DNA of 64,000 nucleotides from Verrucomicrobiaceae bacterium (GTDB lineage Bacteria; Verrucomicrobiota; Verrucomicrobiia; Opitutales; Intestinicryptomonadaceae). A program made the translations under genes and the position numbers. Location: the NCBI GenBank assembly GCA_015061955.1, contig SUVO01000011.1, positions 38,842 through 102,841 on the forward strand. The letters run 5' to 3'. Each line of letters opens with the position of its first letter. The first letter of the stretch is position 1. Shown piece after piece: positions 37,266-46,452 of this stretch. Below the pieces are notes generated by a model. The model worked only from the letters and a program-made list of their open reading frames with translations, was not told the origin of the DNA and ran no database searches.

Positions 37266-37273
37266 ATGTTGCT

Positions 37274-38299
37274 ATGAAAAATTGCTTTGTATTTATCTTT
37301 GTTATCTCGTGCCTTTTTACTAATATAAATGCTTCTGAAAAATATTTAGAAGCGTATCCACAAGCGAAAGCAATAGCCGACAAAGGAAGTATGATGTATG
37401 GTGATATTTCGCGTAGAGGTACACCTTTTACTAAAGACCCTTATGTAATATCTTTTGGAGGTCGTTATTTGATGTATTACACGATACCACCATCAAAAAA
37501 TAAAACATTAGTTGGTTATGCTATCGGTATTGCAGAAAGTAGAGACTTAGTAAATTGGACTCGTGTTGGTGAAATCTTACCCGAAAAGGAAGGTATAGAG
37601 AAAAAAGGTATTTGCGCTCCAGGATTGTTGGTTCGCGATGGAGTTGTACATATGTTTTATCAAACTTATGGAAATTTTGCCAAAGACGCAATTTGTCATG
37701 CAACATCAACTGATGGTATAAATTTTAAGAGAAATCCTACAAACCCTATTTTTCGACCCAATGGTAAGTGGAACAATGGTAGAGCTATTGATGCCGAAGT
37801 TATAAAGTTTAAAGATAAATACTTCCTTTATTATGCAACTCGCGATCCTAAAGGTGAAATACAAATGCAAGGTGTTGCAGTGGCTCCATTAAATACCGAT
37901 TTTTCTCGCAAAGATTGGAAACATATCTCTACCGATTTCCCTATTCTAAAACCTGAATTATCTTGGGAACAAAAGTGTATTGAAGCAGCAGCATGTGTTG
38001 TTAAAAACGATAAATTATATATGTTCTATGCTGGTGCCTATAATAACAAACCTCAACAAATAGGTATTGCTGTTAGTGATGATGGGGTTAATTTTAAGCG
38101 TGTAAGTAATGAGCCTTTCTTAAAAAATGGTTCGCCTACTGATTGGAATAGTAGCGAGTCGGGGCATCCTCATATTTTTGTGTCGCCTAAAGGTGATACA
38201 TACTTGTTTTATCAGGGTAATAACGATAAAGGTAAATCTTACTTTATATCTAATTTAAAAATAAATTTTAAAGAAGGTATTTGGCAAATTGTTAAGTAA
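37274..38299 (+). CDS. Secreted five-bladed beta-propeller glycosidase (GH43/GH117-like)
   Basis: The 341-residue protein has a signal peptide (MKNCFVFIFVISCLFTNINA). Repeated blade motifs are 'TKDPYVISFGGRYLMYYT', 'CAPGLLVRDGVVHMFYQ', 'AIDAEVIKFKDKYFLYYA', 'EAAACVVKNDKLYMFYAG' and 'GHPHIFVSPKGDTYLFYQ'. Asp and Glu at blade starts could be catalytic. It should act on an extracellular plant or algal glycan side chain. The exact GH family is uncertain. It starts 8 bp after lspA. Confidence 0.75.
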   Translation: MKNCFVFIFVISCLFTNINASEKYLEAYPQAKAIADKGSMMYGDISRRGTPFTKDPYVISFGGRYLMYYTIPPSKNKTLVGYAIGIAESRDLVNWTRVGEILPEKEGIEKKGICAPGLLVRDGVVHMFYQTYGNFAKDAICHATSTDGINFKRNPTNPIFRPNGKWNNGRAIDAEVIKFKDKYFLYYATRDPKGEIQMQGVAVAPLNTDFSRKDWKHISTDFPILKPELSWEQKCIEAAACVVKNDKLYMFYAGAYNNKPQQIGIAVSDDGVNFKRVSNEPFLKNGSPTDWNSSESGHPHIFVSPKGDTYLFYQGNNDKGKSYFISNLKINFKEGIWQIVK

Positions 38300-38310
38300 T
38301 TATGGTAAAC

Positions 38311-38343
38311 AAAAAATGGCGTTCAATTGAACGCCATTTTTTT
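38311..38343 (+). terminator. Bidirectional terminator after the propeller glycosidase
   Basis: A 14-bp perfect stem (AAAAAATGGCGTTC / GAACGCCATTTTTT) has an AATT loop, with T tracts on both strands. It separates the ileS-lspA operon from the convergent acyl-activating enzyme gene. Confidence 0.92.
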
Positions 38344-38371
38344 GTGATAGATGTATCTTACTTGTTTTGAA

Positions 38372-40030
38372 TTAACTAAATTTACATATTTTTTGAATTT
38401 TACCCAAGTCGAGCTTACCACTGCCTAAGATTGGTATTTCGTCAATCTTGACAACAGTTTTAGGTATCCAGAGATTAGGTAAACCTGCATCGGTAAGTTT
38501 TTTACGCAAGTCAGATACATTTATATCTATCGTTGAAAGCACAACAAGTGCTTCACCTTTTGCATCGTCGGGACGTGAACCAATTGCCAACACATGTTTG
38601 TCGGAATGTTCTACATTCAATGCTTTTATAACGGCTTCTTCAACTGTTGTATGTGGAACCATTTCTCCACCAATCTTAGAGAAGCGCGAAATACGACCTT
38701 TAATAAATATAAATCCATCTTCATCAAGCATAGCTAAGTCGCCAGTATTCAACCAACCATTGTCGAAACGTTTGGCGTTTTCTTCGGGTTGATTATAGTA
38801 TCCAGGGAAGACATTAGGTCCTTTCAAATACAATAAACCAGTTTCACCTAATGGCAACAATTCACCTGTTTCTGGACTTGCAACTGCTGCTTGCATACCG
38901 CAGAATATTTCGCCTATTGATTTGCTTTTTTTCAAACTTGGCTGTTCGCAAAACTCGCCACGTTTTAAATTTAGTGGAAGATTAACTCCAACAACGGGCG
39001 ATGATTCAGTTAAGCCATAACCTTCTAAGTATTGCGATTTAGGAAATTTTGCGTTCCATGCTTCGTCGAAACCATCTGGAGTTTTTTCGGCTCCAGCTAT
39101 AACTTTGGTAAGGCTTGGAAAATCTGCAGATGTTGCTTTTTTATAATACGCCCGCAAGAATGTTGGCGTGCTAATCATAATGGTAGCATTACCTTCTTTT
39201 ATTGCTTTTAAATTAGCTTGAACTTCTAATGGACTTTGTACATCAACTTGTTGTACTCCGAAAATCGAAGTAAACCAAACTTGAATAGTTTGACCAAAAC
39301 TATGGAAAAGAGGTAGATTTGCCAACAGAATGTCGTCGTATGTCAATACGCCAGTCTGCAAACACTGATGCGAATTAGAAACTAAGTTTCTGTGGGTTAA
39401 AATTGCCGCTTTGGGAGTTCCTTCTGAACCACTTGTAAAGATAATTGAAGCTTCTTTATCGCCACCTTCTTGTGGGATTTTATAATATTTTGCCAAAGCT
39501 TTACCAGGGAGGGTTTTTACCATTAACAATTTTGGCAAAATTGCTTTTTTACCCAATTTCTTTAAGATTTCACCAATATCTTGAAAGTTGTCGGTCCAAG
39601 GGTAATCTGGCATATGGCCTGCAACTTTTTCGCGTACCTTATTCGAGCCTATTATACACTTTAAGCCAACTTTTTCCAAAGCTGCTTTAGCTGCATCGGG
39701 ACCCATTGTAAAATTTACATTAACGCTCGACTTCCCAGCCATCTGAATAGCTAAGTTAACTACCACTCCAGGAAAGCAAGATGGTAATGCTACTCCTATA
39801 CGTTTTTCATTAGGAAAAGTTTTTTGAATATACTCTTTCAAGGCTAAAGCAACTGCAAGCGTTGTGCCTCGGTTTATTTTTCTACGCAAAGAGAAGTCGA
39901 ATATATGGTGTTTCGAGGTATTTTTCGACAAACCTAAAACTGCCGCGTATGCCAAATTATAATCGAGTTCAGGAAGTTTTGAGAACTCTTCGTAATGGCT
40001 ATCTATAATTTTTGAGTCGATAACTTTCAT
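38372..40030 (-). CDS. AMP-forming acyl-activating enzyme (acyl-ACP/acyl-CoA synthetase, Aas-like)
   Basis: The 552-residue enzyme of the ANL superfamily adenylates a fatty acid and transfers it to ACP or CoA. The P-loop motif 'IIFTSGSEGTPKAAILTHRN', 'GYGLTESSPVVGVN', 'WLNTGDLAMLDEDGFIFIKGR' and the C-terminal 'LGSGKLDLGKI' Lys are present. It looks like the synthetase half of Aas, which reacylates lysophospholipids, but no acyltransferase half is fused to it. It is single and divergent from fumarase. Confidence 0.87.
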   Translation of the reverse strand: MKVIDSKIIDSHYEEFSKLPELDYNLAYAAVLGLSKNTSKHHIFDFSLRRKINRGTTLAVALALKEYIQKTFPNEKRIGVALPSCFPGVVVNLAIQMAGKSSVNVNFTMGPDAAKAALEKVGLKCIIGSNKVREKVAGHMPDYPWTDNFQDIGEILKKLGKKAILPKLLMVKTLPGKALAKYYKIPQEGGDKEASIIFTSGSEGTPKAAILTHRNLVSNSHQCLQTGVLTYDDILLANLPLFHSFGQTIQVWFTSIFGVQQVDVQSPLEVQANLKAIKEGNATIMISTPTFLRAYYKKATSADFPSLTKVIAGAEKTPDGFDEAWNAKFPKSQYLEGYGLTESSPVVGVNLPLNLKRGEFCEQPSLKKSKSIGEIFCGMQAAVASPETGELLPLGETGLLYLKGPNVFPGYYNQPEENAKRFDNGWLNTGDLAMLDEDGFIFIKGRISRFSKIGGEMVPHTTVEEAVIKALNVEHSDKHVLAIGSRPDDAKGEALVVLSTIDINVSDLRKKLTDAGLPNLWIPKTVVKIDEIPILGSGKLDLGKIQKICKFS

Positions 40031-40124
40031 GATGTTTTTATTTCTAACTGAACTCTTAAAATGAATTCATCGCGTAAATATAGTTTATAAAATATTGATT
40101 TTGTCAATTTTTTTGAGTAAAAGC

Positions 40125-40154
40125 TTGAGTAATTTTTATCGATGTGGATAATAC
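40125..40154 (+). promoter_or_regulatory. Weak candidate promoter of the fumarase gene
   Basis: TTGAGT (40125-40130) and TAATAC (40149-40154) are 18 bp apart in the divergent gap, about 38 bp before a start region near the ATG at 40199. The match is modest. Confidence 0.3.
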
Positions 40155-40198
40155 TATTCGTAATTTTAATTTTTAACATAACATAAATCCGAACAATT

Positions 40199-41818
40199 AT
40201 GACACCTCCGTTTGAATATCAAAAAATGTTTCCATTGGCTAAAGACGAAACAACAAAGTATCGTCTTTTGACAAAAGAATATGTTTCAACTGCCGAATTT
40301 GAAGGCAAAAAAATTCTAAAAGTACAGCCTGAAGGCTTGGCTTTATTAGCACGCAATGCAATGCGCGATGTTTCGTTCTTCTTGCGTCCGGCACACTTGG
40401 AACTTGTTGCTAAAATTCTCAAAGATCCAGAAGCTAGCGACAACGACAAAAGCGTAGCCTTAACAATGCTTCGCAATGCTGAAGTTGCATCTATGGGTAA
40501 GTTGCCTTTCTGTCAAGATACAGGTACTGCTACAATTGTTGCTAAGAAAGGTCAGAGAGTTTGGACCGATTGTTGCGACGAAGAATACCTTTCAAAAGGC
40601 GTTTACGATTGCTACACTCAAGAAAACTTACGCTACTCGCAAAATGCTCCATTGACAATGTGGGACGAAGTAAACACAGGTTGCAATCTTCCAGCTCAAA
40701 TTGACATTTATTCTACTGATACCGACAAATACGAATTCTTATTTGTTGCAAAGGGTGGTGGTTCAGCAAACAAAACATATTTGTATCAAGAAACAAAAGC
40801 AATACTTACACCAGAACGCCTCATTCCTTTCATGATTGAAAAAATGAAGAGTTTGGGAACTGCGGCATGTCCTCCATATCATATCGCTTGGGTAATTGGT
40901 GGTACAAGTGCTGAAGCATGCTTGAAAAACGTAAAGTTGGCTTCGACAAAATATCTCGACAATCTCCCAACTAAGGGTAATAAGCTTGGTCATGCTTTCC
41001 GCGATGTTGAACTTGAAAAACGCATCTTAGAAGAAACTCGCAAACTTGGCATTGGTGCTCAATTTGGTGGTGCAAACTTTGTTTTAGATGTTCGCATTAT
41101 TCGTATGCCACGTCATGGTGCAAGTTGTCCAATAGGCTTAGGTGTATCGTGTTCTGCCGACAGAAATATGAAAGCCAAGATTGACGAGAATGGTATTTGG
41201 CTTGAACAATTAGAATTCGACCCAGGTAAGTATATCCCAGCAGAATATCGCAACGTAAACACTGCTGATGGTGCTGTTGCTATCGACTTGAACAAACCTA
41301 TGCCAGAAATTTTAGCTGAGCTTTCAAAATATCCTGTAAAAACTCGCTTAAAACTTACTGGTACAATTATAGTTGGTCGTGATATTGCTCACGCTAAGCT
41401 TAAGGAACGCTTAGACAAAGGCGAAGGTTTACCTGAATACATTAAAAATCATCCAATCTATTATGCCGGACCTGCAAAGACTCCTGAAGGTATGCCATCT
41501 GGTTCGTTTGGTCCAACAACTGCTGGCAGAATGGACTCGTATGTAGATTTATTCCAATCTAATGGTGGCAGTATGGTTATGATTGCTAAGGGAAATCGTT
41601 CGCAAGCTGTAACCGACGCTTGCAAAAAGCATGGTGGTTTCTACTTAGGCTCGATTGGTGGTCCAGCAGCTCTCTTAGCTAAAGAAAACATAAAGAAAGT
41701 TGAATTACTTGAATATCCAGAGCTTGGCATGGAAGCTATTTGGAAGATTGACGTTGTTGATTTCCCTGCATTCATTCTTGTAGACGACAAGGGTAACGAC
41801 TTCTTCAAACAGCTTTAA
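40199..41818 (+). CDS. Class I fumarate hydratase (4Fe-4S)
   Basis: The 539-residue oxygen-sensitive fumarase interconverts fumarate and malate. It has the alpha part with cluster Cys in '[13 protein letters not shown]' and 'NTGCNLPAQ', '[12 protein letters not shown]', and '[18 protein letters not shown]'. The fused beta part has '[20 protein letters not shown]' and '[16 protein letters not shown]'. It resembles FumA/FumB of enterobacteria, implying an anaerobic or microaerobic life style. The stop codon abuts the structured repeat element that supplies its terminator. Confidence 0.95.
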   Translation: MTPPFEYQKMFPLAKDETTKYRLLTKEYVSTAEFEGKKILKVQPEGLALLARNAMRDVSFFLRPAHLELVAKILKDPEASDNDKSVALTMLRNAEVASMGKLPFCQDTGTATIVAKKGQRVWTDCCDEEYLSKGVYDCYTQENLRYSQNAPLTMWDEVNTGCNLPAQIDIYSTDTDKYEFLFVAKGGGSANKTYLYQETKAILTPERLIPFMIEKMKSLGTAACPPYHIAWVIGGTSAEACLKNVKLASTKYLDNLPTKGNKLGHAFRDVELEKRILEETRKLGIGAQFGGANFVLDVRIIRMPRHGASCPIGLGVSCSADRNMKAKIDENGIWLEQLEFDPGKYIPAEYRNVNTADGAVAIDLNKPMPEILAELSKYPVKTRLKLTGTIIVGRDIAHAKLKERLDKGEGLPEYIKNHPIYYAGPAKTPEGMPSGSFGPTTAGRMDSYVDLFQSNGGSMVMIAKGNRSQAVTDACKKHGGFYLGSIGGPAALLAKENIKKVELLEYPELGMEAIWKIDVVDFPAFILVDDKGNDFFKQL

Positions 41819-42013
41819 AAACGTGCGAGAGCGCGTTTCCTTTGATGATGAGTTTTAATTTATACCATAAGGCACTTCATTGAAGTGCCTTTTTTTATTA
41901 AATAAACTCATCAAAGAAAACGCTTTCGGCTGTTTTTTTGTTTCGTATCGCCTCACGTACATAGTACGCTACGGCTCACGAAACGCAAATTCCAGCTCGA
42001 ATCTCGCCCGTTT
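41819..42013 (+). repeat. Structured intergenic repeat, copy A (terminal inverted repeats, nested stems)
   Basis: This is one of two copies; the other is at 51496-51695. The ends ACGTGCGAGA (41821-41830) and TCTCGCCCGT (42002-42011) are inverted repeats with one mismatch. Inside, GCGTTTCCTTTGAT...AATTTA pairs with TAAATAAACTCATCAAAG...ACGC over about 24 bp with a 3-nt bulge. It encloses a terminator hairpin AAGGCACTTC/GAAGTGCCTT plus T7 (41869-41897). A second arm, GTTTCGT/ACGAAAC with an inner CGTAC-ATA-GTACG, fills 41940-41984. It begins directly after the fumarase stop codon. It has no ORF. Weaker similarity to copy B continues to about 42110. Confidence 0.85.
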
Positions 42014-42303
42014 TTTATTTCCGTTTCTTAAGTTTATTCTAATCCGTTTTAGTTAGACAAATATACATTGCCAAGCAATTATCTTCGGCACCAAACATAC
42101 AAAAAACACAAAAATGTGAGGCGAGGTTTTTACACCTCGCCTCTTAGGTTATAACTATGAAAACAGCTACTATACTGCGACATTATATGACACACATTTC
42201 TCAAAAATGTTCCAGCAAAAAATGTCGAAAGGTCGATTTTTTTATGAAAATTACAGTTGCTTTTCTATAAAATGGCTAAAAAACTGCAAAAATTAGCGAT
42301 TTT
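42014..42303. other. Non-coding remainder between repeat A and gspK
   Basis: Positions up to about 42110 still align loosely with the flank after copy B ('TTCTAATC', 'CAAACATA..AAAAACAC', and a small ATTGC-CAA-GCAAT hairpin). The rest is AT-rich, with the hairpin at 42118-42143 and no credible ORF. Confidence 0.6.
42118..42143 (-). terminator. Likely terminator of the gsp operon
   Basis: GAGGCGAGGT and ACCTCGCCTC form a 10-bp GC-rich stem with a 6-base loop. On the minus strand it is followed by CACATTTTTGTGTTTTTT, a U-rich tail. It lies about 160 bp beyond the gspK stop. Confidence 0.6.
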
Positions 42304-43395
42304 TTAATTAGCAATAATTCTTACAACTTTGAACGTTCCTTTTTTGGAAGCCTTTTTTGCATTTGTATTTACCACTGCATTATCGAAATTTGAAGCAGTA
42401 GATTGCTTTTGATTATTTCGACTTGATGACCTTGATGTTGTTGATGATGTTGTTTGATTATTTGACATCAATTGTGAATACGTAGTTGGATTTGTATAAT
42501 ATGCTGTCATTCTATATTGAGCTAACCCACGTTTTATTGTTATATTTATTTTCAGCAGTTGAGCAGAAAATGTTGTAAGTTTAGTAGGGTACTCTATCAC
42601 TCCTCGATTTGCCAATTCGCTTGCATCTTTACACCAAGTTATTCCATCGGTAATACTTCCAATTTCTCCACGCAGTGCTGGTAATAAGTTAGGATCGTAA
42701 TCTTTTTGTTCAGCTTCCATTAGCACATACAACACATCTTCATTAGCAGAGTTTAAATTTATTTTATTAAATGGTTCTAAAGAAAATATAGATGTAAATT
42801 TTTTATATAGTTCAGTTGGTCTTTGATTTTCATCGAAGAATACATGGTTTACATCTTTAACATATAAGAGTTCGCGAAATGTTTCCATTGGGCGATTTAA
42901 TGGTTCGGTTGTACCAGTGTCGTAATCTTCGTATTCTGCACCATTGAGAAGGGCATTATCGTTTTTATCGCACCAATCTCTGATTAAATCGGCATATTCT
43001 TCTGCATCGCGTTGATTTAGACCTAAGGCCTCGAGTATCAGAGCAAGAGTAGTATCGTTTGGTATTGCTCGCAGAGGTATTTTACCACTTTCATCAATTA
43101 TTTCTACTTCTGCATCCGAGCCACTTGGCAATTGAATGCGTTTTTCGGCAAAGGGTTTATTCCAACCTTGCAAAGCTGAGTATATACCACCATCAATTTC
43201 TGAATATTCTTCTAATATTGCAATCGCTGTATTCAAGGCACAGAATGCATCGTAACGCAATTCTAAGTCTTTTGCCGATGTTGCTCGAGTTCGCAATGAA
43301 ACTGTTGCATAATTTGCAATTGCTACAACTATTGCTGCCGATGCAAATATTATCAGCATTACAAATAATAAAACGCTGGCTTTCTTTTGTTTCAT
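42304..43395 (-). CDS. gspK: Type II secretion minor pseudopilin GspK
   Basis: The 363-residue protein starts 'MKQKKASVLLFVMLIIFASAAIVVAI', a prepilin-like N-terminal helix without the Glu at position 5, as known for GspK. The large globular part has 'SGKIPLRAIP', an 'RDAEEYADLIRDWCDKND' segment, and 'FNKINLNSANEDVLYVLM', the helix-hairpin-like GspK signature. GspK tops the pseudopilus tip with GspI and GspJ. It is last in gspGHIJK and overlaps gspJ by 4 bp. The C-terminal tail is Ser/Thr/Gln-rich. Confidence 0.85.
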   Translation of the reverse strand: MKQKKASVLLFVMLIIFASAAIVVAIANYATVSLRTRATSAKDLELRYDAFCALNTAIAILEEYSEIDGGIYSALQGWNKPFAEKRIQLPSGSDAEVEIIDESGKIPLRAIPNDTTLALILEALGLNQRDAEEYADLIRDWCDKNDNALLNGAEYEDYDTGTTEPLNRPMETFRELLYVKDVNHVFFDENQRPTELYKKFTSIFSLEPFNKINLNSANEDVLYVLMEAEQKDYDPNLLPALRGEIGSITDGITWCKDASELANRGVIEYPTKLTTFSAQLLKINITIKRGLAQYRMTAYYTNPTTYSQLMSNNQTTSSTTSRSSSRNNQKQSTASNFDNAVVNTNAKKASKKGTFKVVRIIAN

Positions 43396-44045
43396 CTTGA
43401 AATTTGAAAATCAATAACTGGTTTTAGTGATATAATACGCGTGATAGTTTCGCCGTGTCGTTCAAAGACAAGTTTTACATATTCTGGCATAGCGTTTATG
43501 GCTGTATCGAGTTTTGGTTCCTCGCGCCAAACGGTATCTGGATATATATATGAAAGTTGTTTTACGTATGGAGTTAAAAAGGTTTTGTATATAATTGGTT
43601 CTGCCTGACGTTTACGGTCATCGCTTTCATTGGTTGTCCAAATTATCGACAATCCTTCGCCTTCAATAAAATCTAAAAAGCATATTTTTTCTACAGCTAC
43701 TCCTGTTGAGGGCAAGTACATTGGGTGTGCTTTTTTTTCTGAAAATACCAAGTAATAGCGATTTGAATTTTCTTCTTCAAAAAGTTTAGCTATGCACAAA
43801 TTATTTTTATTTCGCGAAAACAGTACTTCGGGGAGCTTTGAAGCTTTTGTTATGTTTGAATTCATAAAGCTTGAACGCAAATATCTTTCAACACCATCAG
43901 CATGAGCCCTCAACGACCAATTTGTTTCAAAAAATTCAGAAGTTTTTACCAAATTATACATCAGTTGCGCACCTGCAAACATAACTATTGCAGATATCGC
44001 AACAGCCAAAACTGTTTCTATTAAGGTGAAGGCTTTATGTTTCAT
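43392..44045 (-). CDS. gspJ: Type II secretion minor pseudopilin GspJ-like
   Basis: The 217-residue prepilin-like protein has a short Lys leader and 'KAFTLIETVLAVAISAIVMFAGAQLMYN', with Glu at position 5 of the mature form. Position in the operon after gspI and the size fit GspJ. It overlaps gspI and gspK by 4 bp each. The sequence beyond the N-terminal helix is too divergent to identify alone. Confidence 0.75.
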   Translation of the reverse strand: MKHKAFTLIETVLAVAISAIVMFAGAQLMYNLVKTSEFFETNWSLRAHADGVERYLRSSFMNSNITKASKLPEVLFSRNKNNLCIAKLFEEENSNRYYLVFSEKKAHPMYLPSTGVAVEKICFLDFIEGEGLSIIWTTNESDDRKRQAEPIIYKTFLTPYVKQLSYIYPDTVWREEPKLDTAINAMPEYVKLVFERHGETITRIISLKPVIDFQISR

Positions 44046-44500
44046 TTTTTCTCTCTACTGAAGTAGTCGTTGCGACGTTTTTGTTCGAGATAATCTATTC
44101 TATCGTCTTTTAAATTATCTCTATCGGTTGTGTTTTCGTACCATTGTGGGCGAATAACTAAAAAAGTTTTGTTATATTCTTTTTGTGGCGATGTAATTCT
44201 GACTCGTAATTCAAACAAGTCTAATATTTGCGTTTGCTCGAAGTCGGCATAAACTCTGTATGTTTGATTATCTATTGTATCAACATCTATTCCATCATCG
44301 AGTGCCTCGTAATCTGATACATTCAGTATGGCATCGTAGCAGAGTTGTAGATTTGCATTTTCAAGAGAATCTTTCTCTTTCATTGTCATGGGCAACATCA
44401 TATTATAGCAAGCTTGCGATATTGCAAAGCCTCCTAAAGCCAACAAGGCAACAGCTGCTATAACTTCTATAAGCGAAAATGCTTTTTTACTTTTTGCCAT
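44042..44500 (-). CDS. gspI: Type II secretion minor pseudopilin GspI-like
   Basis: The 152-residue protein has 'SKKAFSLIEVIAAVALLALGGFAIS', a classical type IV prepilin N-terminus. Size and place between gspH and gspJ indicate GspI. It starts 14 bp inside gspH. The assignment by order is good; sequence-specific evidence is limited. Confidence 0.75.
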   Translation of the reverse strand: MAKSKKAFSLIEVIAAVALLALGGFAISQACYNMMLPMTMKEKDSLENANLQLCYDAILNVSDYEALDDGIDVDTIDNQTYRVYADFEQTQILDLFELRVRITSPQKEYNKTFLVIRPQWYENTTDRDNLKDDRIDYLEQKRRNDYFSREKK

Positions 44501-45083
44501 AAGGTGTTGCTGAAAAATTATCGAATTTTATTTCTAAGGGCTTTTCAAATGCCTTTGATTTTATAACTGCTGAAAATTGACTACAAGAGCCATCTGGAGC
44601 AAATATTATGCTTTGTCTATCTGTTTGTGGAAATTGGGTTTGCTCTTTGCCGTATATAGTTGGTTTTTCGAGTACAAATATTAACTCATCTAAATCGTGT
44701 AAATTTTCTACTGAAAAATTTTTATTTTGTTTTTGAGCTTCATCGAAAGCTTTGGCTGTTGTTTGTTTTAGAAATATACGTTTATCAACTACTGCAGTTT
44801 CGTAATCTGCAATTTCAAAGAAACCACGTTTATCGTAAGTTAATTCAGTATATTTATTTTGCAACTGGGCTATATTTGATGCCGATTTTACAGCCTCAAA
44901 CAAGGCGCTTTCTAATGTTTTATTTGAACTTGTAAACGAATCTATTTTAGATAATCCACCAATTACGAGGGTAGTCAGAAGCATAATTAAACCTATAGTA
45001 GCAACTACCTCTAAAATTGAAAAACCGCCACGAGCCTTGTTTTTAGGCATAACGTGGCGGAGCTTTACAAAGGATGATGGCAT
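44487..45083 (-). CDS. gspH: Type II secretion pseudopilin GspH-like
   Basis: The 198-residue protein has 'ARGGFSILEVVATIGLIMLLTTLVIGG', a prepilin helix with cleavage expected after GG. I kept the ATG at 45083, 4 bp after the gspG stop, because it suggests coupling. An ATG at 45050 would give a more usual short leader (MPKNKARGG). The C-terminal part is beta-rich as in GspH. It precedes gspI with an overlap. Confidence 0.72.
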   Translation of the reverse strand: MPSSFVKLRHVMPKNKARGGFSILEVVATIGLIMLLTTLVIGGLSKIDSFTSSNKTLESALFEAVKSASNIAQLQNKYTELTYDKRGFFEIADYETAVVDKRIFLKQTTAKAFDEAQKQNKNFSVENLHDLDELIFVLEKPTIYGKEQTQFPQTDRQSIIFAPDGSCSQFSAVIKSKAFEKPLEIKFDNFSATPYGKK

Positions 45084-45087
45084 ATAA

Positions 45088-45537
45088 TTATTTATTTACC
45101 CAGTTGCCAATATCGTCTTCCGTATCGCTTTGTGCGTCTGGACCCATCGACCAAATGTCGTAGCCATCAGTACTTTTTTGTGCTGGAAATTTGTATTGGT
45201 ATGGATTTCCCCAAGGATCGTTAGGTAACGAACGAATATACGGACCGTCCCAACGATCTTTTAGAGCATCGGGAGCTTTTATGAGGGCATTCAAACCTTC
45301 TTCTGTTGTTGGGTAGCGACCATTCGACAACTTGAAAGCCATCATTGGTGTAGCAAGTGAACCATTTACAAACGAAGACGCTATTTTATTTTGATTGCTC
45401 GACATCATTTTATCGACATTCGATACTACTAAGAATGCCAACAACGAAATCATAGCTATTGCCAACATCACTTCTATAAGAGTGAATGCGCGTTTAACGT
45501 TTGAAATTGTACCTGTATATTTTGAAAAAGTTCTCAT
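45088..45537 (-). CDS. gspG: Type II secretion major pseudopilin GspG
   Basis: The 149-residue protein has 'KRAFTLIEVMLAIAMISLLAFLVV' and the GspG-specific 'GRYPTTEEGLNALIKAP', 'DRWDGPYIRSLPNDPWGNPYQYKFP', and an acidic calcium-site region 'SMGPDAQSDTEDDIGNW'. It builds the pseudopilus shaft. It heads gspGHIJK, about 40 bp after ispH. No gspC, D, E, F, L, M or O is in the window. Confidence 0.93.
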   Translation of the reverse strand: MRTFSKYTGTISNVKRAFTLIEVMLAIAMISLLAFLVVSNVDKMMSSNQNKIASSFVNGSLATPMMAFKLSNGRYPTTEEGLNALIKAPDALKDRWDGPYIRSLPNDPWGNPYQYKFPAQKSTDGYDIWSMGPDAQSDTEDDIGNWVNK

Positions 45538-45577
45538 AACTAATAAAACGTTAAATTTTTAAAAAAGTTTCATTTTT

Positions 45578-46450
45578 TTATATTGATTCAAGTTTATTAC
45601 AAACCTCGTCTATTAAGAACGATGGTGTTGATGCTCCTGCAGTAACGCCAACGATGTCGTATTTTGAAATTTCTTTCAAATTTAATTCTTCAAGGGTTTC
45701 AATATGAAAACAAGGCAAACCTGTACGTTCTACCAATAGGGCTAATTTAACTGTATTTGCAGAATGTTTACCACCAATTACCACAATAGCATTCGCACCG
45801 TTTTCAGCCAGACGTACTACTTCACTTTGGCGTGCTTTTGTAGCTCCACATATAGTATCTACAATCTTTGTTTTTGGGAAACGTTTTTTTAGATATTCAG
45901 CTAACTTTTGAAAATCATCGGGGAACATTGTTGATTGCGATACTACACATATATCACCTTCTATATTCTGAAGTTTATCTACATCGTCTTTGTTTTTTAT
46001 TGTGAAACCTTTACCTTTTTGGGCGTATCCTAACAACCCAATAACTTCTGGGTGTTTAGGGTCGCCAACAATAACAACTGTGTAGCCCTTAAGAGCGTGG
46101 ATTTTTATTGTCCCTGCAATTTTACCAACATCCGGACATGTTGCATCTTTGCATGGCAAACCCAACGATTTTAAATATTGACGGCGCTCAGGCGATACCC
46201 CATGAGCTCGTATTACAAGCATGGCATTTTTATCTGATTTAATATCGTCATCAATATCTTTTTTGCTGGCGTAGTCCCCAATTTCTTTAACTCCACTTTT
46301 TTCAAGCAACTCCATCATTTGCGAGTTGTGGATAAGTGGACCGTCGGTGAATACAGTGCGTGTTCCATTTTCGGTACAAGTTGTGGCAATACCTATTGCA
46401 CGTTCTACACCGAAACAAAAACCAGCACTTTGGGCTCTGAGTACTTTCAT
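45578..46450 (-). CDS. ispH: 4-hydroxy-3-methylbut-2-enyl diphosphate reductase
   Basis: The 290-residue Fe-S enzyme makes IPP and DMAPP in the last step of the MEP pathway. The three cluster Cys are in 'SAGFCFGVERAI', 'DATCPDVGK' and 'VDTICGATKARQSE'; 'AHGVSPE' and 'GKHSANT' are also present. It follows cysS by 2 bp in the same operon. The presence of IspH shows that isoprenoids are made by the MEP route. Confidence 0.96.
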   Translation of the reverse strand: MKVLRAQSAGFCFGVERAIGIATTCTENGTRTVFTDGPLIHNSQMMELLEKSGVKEIGDYASKKDIDDDIKSDKNAMLVIRAHGVSPERRQYLKSLGLPCKDATCPDVGKIAGTIKIHALKGYTVVIVGDPKHPEVIGLLGYAQKGKGFTIKNKDDVDKLQNIEGDICVVSQSTMFPDDFQKLAEYLKKRFPKTKIVDTICGATKARQSEVVRLAENGANAIVVIGGKHSANTVKLALLVERTGLPCFHIETLEELNLKEISKYDIVGVTAGASTPSFLIDEVCNKLESI

Positions 46451-46452
46451 AG

